A stretch of DNA of 7,127 nt from Gemmatimonadota bacterium. GTDB lineage: Bacteria; Gemmatimonadota; Gemmatimonadetes; Gemmatimonadales; Gemmatimonadaceae. This document shows positions 6,390-7,127 of this stretch, one piece after another. The stretch's first letter is position 1. Each line of letters opens with the position of its first letter. The notes under the pieces are model-generated. The model was not told the origin of the DNA. It ran no database searches and worked only from the letters and a program-made list of their open reading frames with translations. The stretch covers positions 1 through 7,127 of the forward strand of contig JAQBQC010000532.1 of assembly GCA_028287205.1 (NCBI GenBank), read 5' to 3'. A program made the position numbers and the translations under genes.

Positions 6390-6930
6390 CTTCGTGCGTT
6401 CGTCATACGATCCAACGGAGACCGTGCAGTCGGGAAATGGGATGTCGCGTGTGACGCTCGCGCAGAAGGATGCCGCATTCCGGCCCGTGCCGCGCGCGGC
6501 CGGCGGGGCGACCGGCGTCGTCTGGTATGCACACTCCGGTCCCGCGCTGCAGTTCACCCTGCGAGCGTACGGCCTGCAGCCGCTTCGTCGCTATCTGCTC
6601 GAGATACAGGCCGACGACGCAATCTACTCCGTCGCGAGCCATACGTCGGATGCGCATGGCGAGCTCGCGCTCGACACCGCGCTGACGACCTTCCAGGAGG
6701 GCGCGTGCGTGGGTGCGAACTACGATGCGCCTCGCTCCGTACAGGGACCACATCGCGTGAAGTTCTGGATCAAGCGCGACGGCAATCCGACTTCGGGTGT
6801 TTCGCCCAGCGCGAAGGCCGGCACACCGGGCGCCGCGCTCCCGTGCCGCGGAAACGGCGACGGCAACTACGACTACATGCTCATGGAAAACGAAATCGCG
6901 GATTTTACCGGAAAGAGCTCCGCGCCTTGA
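6349..6930 (+). CDS. Unrecognised exported protein (P2), paralogue of lipoprotein P1
   Basis: A 193-residue protein of unknown function, homologous to P1 along its whole length. Matching blocks are VTLAQKDA against ITLAATDP, a beta-rich middle, IYSVASHTSD against YAVASRRSDD, ACVGANYDAP against QCVGAEDPSR, and ALPCRGNGDGNYDYML against ALPCGGNGDGNFDYVL. The two cysteines (120 and 166) are its only ones and match P1. I chose GTG 6349 because it begins with VRIVALSAALFWFIF, a plausible signal or membrane anchor resembling P1's start, and it puts the LPC motif at residue 164 in both proteins. Other starts are ATG 6274 (deeper antisense overlap with GT-C) and ATG 6442, which drops the hydrophobic segment. 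No good Shine-Dalgarno supports 6349. Unlike P1 it has no lipobox cysteine, so it may be an anchored or cleaved secreted form. The next gene starts 45 bases downstream on the same strand. Confidence 0.75.
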   Translation: MRIVALSAALFWFIFVRSSYDPTETVQSGNGMSRVTLAQKDAAFRPVPRAAGGATGVVWYAHSGPALQFTLRAYGLQPLRRYLLEIQADDAIYSVASHTSDAHGELALDTALTTFQEGACVGANYDAPRSVQGPHRVKFWIKRDGNPTSGVSPSAKAGTPGAALPCRGNGDGNYDYMLMENEIADFTGKSSAP

Positions 6931-6975
6931 CCCGTGCTCGCCGGCGCACGATCCGGATCGGCGTCGGATTGCACT

Positions 6976-7127
6976 GTGCGTAGGGGATCGCGGGCCGCGG
7001 CGTCAGTGCTCGCGATCCTGCTCGCAGGCTGCGAGCACGCCGCACCCGCGGCCTCCGGCTCGTGCGACGCACCCATCAGCTCATGGCTGCTCGCCGGTCC
7101 CTTTCCGCTCGACACCGGCAAGCTCCG
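6976..7127 (+). CDS. Lipoprotein of unknown function, N-terminal fragment (runs off right edge)
   Basis: Fifty codons of a gene cut by the window edge. Starting at GTG 6976, the product opens MRRGSRAAASVLAILLAGC: an arginine-rich n-region, a short hydrophobic core and a textbook lipobox LAGC with Cys19 as the lipid site. The mature part begins EHAAPAASGSCD and runs into ISSWLLAGPFPLDTGKL. A W-L-L-x-GPF phrase of this kind opens the first beta-strand of several secreted carbohydrate-related proteins, but too little is visible to assign a family. Another in-frame GTG at 6934 would add 14 residues and weaken the signal peptide. The 45-base spacing after P2 suggests a shared transcript. Lipoprotein status is well supported, function is unknown. 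Confidence 0.72.
   Translation, partial: MRRGSRAAASVLAILLAGCEHAAPAASGSCDAPISSWLLAGPFPLDTGKL

Noticed and set aside
6390..6557. Extension of the GT-C protein to a start at 6557
   Set aside because: It adds 56 residues with no family resemblance and would overlap conserved P2 domain sequence by over 200 bases.

Overview
The window is a high-GC bacterial chromosome segment with tightly packed genes. The SWIB-domain protein with a lysine-rich tail, the strong G/C bias at third codon positions and the many apparent GTG starts would fit a soil or freshwater phylum such as Gemmatimonadota. That placement is an inference from gene content, and no marker gene here proves it.

Left part (1-1704, all on the minus strand): in transcription order, a small SWIB/MDM2-fold protein with an alanine/lysine tail (1348-1704), signal peptidase I (lepB, 409-1200), and the N-terminal third of an APC-type amino acid permease that runs off the left edge (1-386). 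The lepB-permease gap is 22 bases. The SWIB-lepB gap is 147 bases and holds a GC-rich 10-bp hairpin.

Middle (1705-2585): about 880 bases with no convincing gene between two divergent genes. It contains a tandem direct repeat with an 11-base period and several small palindromes, and probably holds the divergent promoters.

Right part (2586-7127): a cell-envelope cluster. A processive-type GT2 glycosyltransferase (2586-4145) is followed after two bases by a small lipoprotein (4148-4714) with its own Shine-Dalgarno. Facing it, with one base between the stop codons, is a GT-C-type integral membrane glycosyltransferase (4716-6389, minus). Its 5' end abuts or overlaps a plus-strand gene (6349-6930) whose product is clearly paralogous to the small lipoprotein. 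A second lipoprotein begins at 6976 and is cut by the right edge.

The most interesting observation is the pair of unrecognised exported paralogues (called P1 and P2 here). They share a conserved cysteine pair and a Cys-x-Gly-Asn-Gly-Asp-Gly-Asn-Phe/Tyr-Asp-Tyr motif, and each sits next to a different membrane glycosyltransferase. I infer a surface-glycan or glycolipid assembly locus in which this family has an accessory role. The sequence does not show what that role is.
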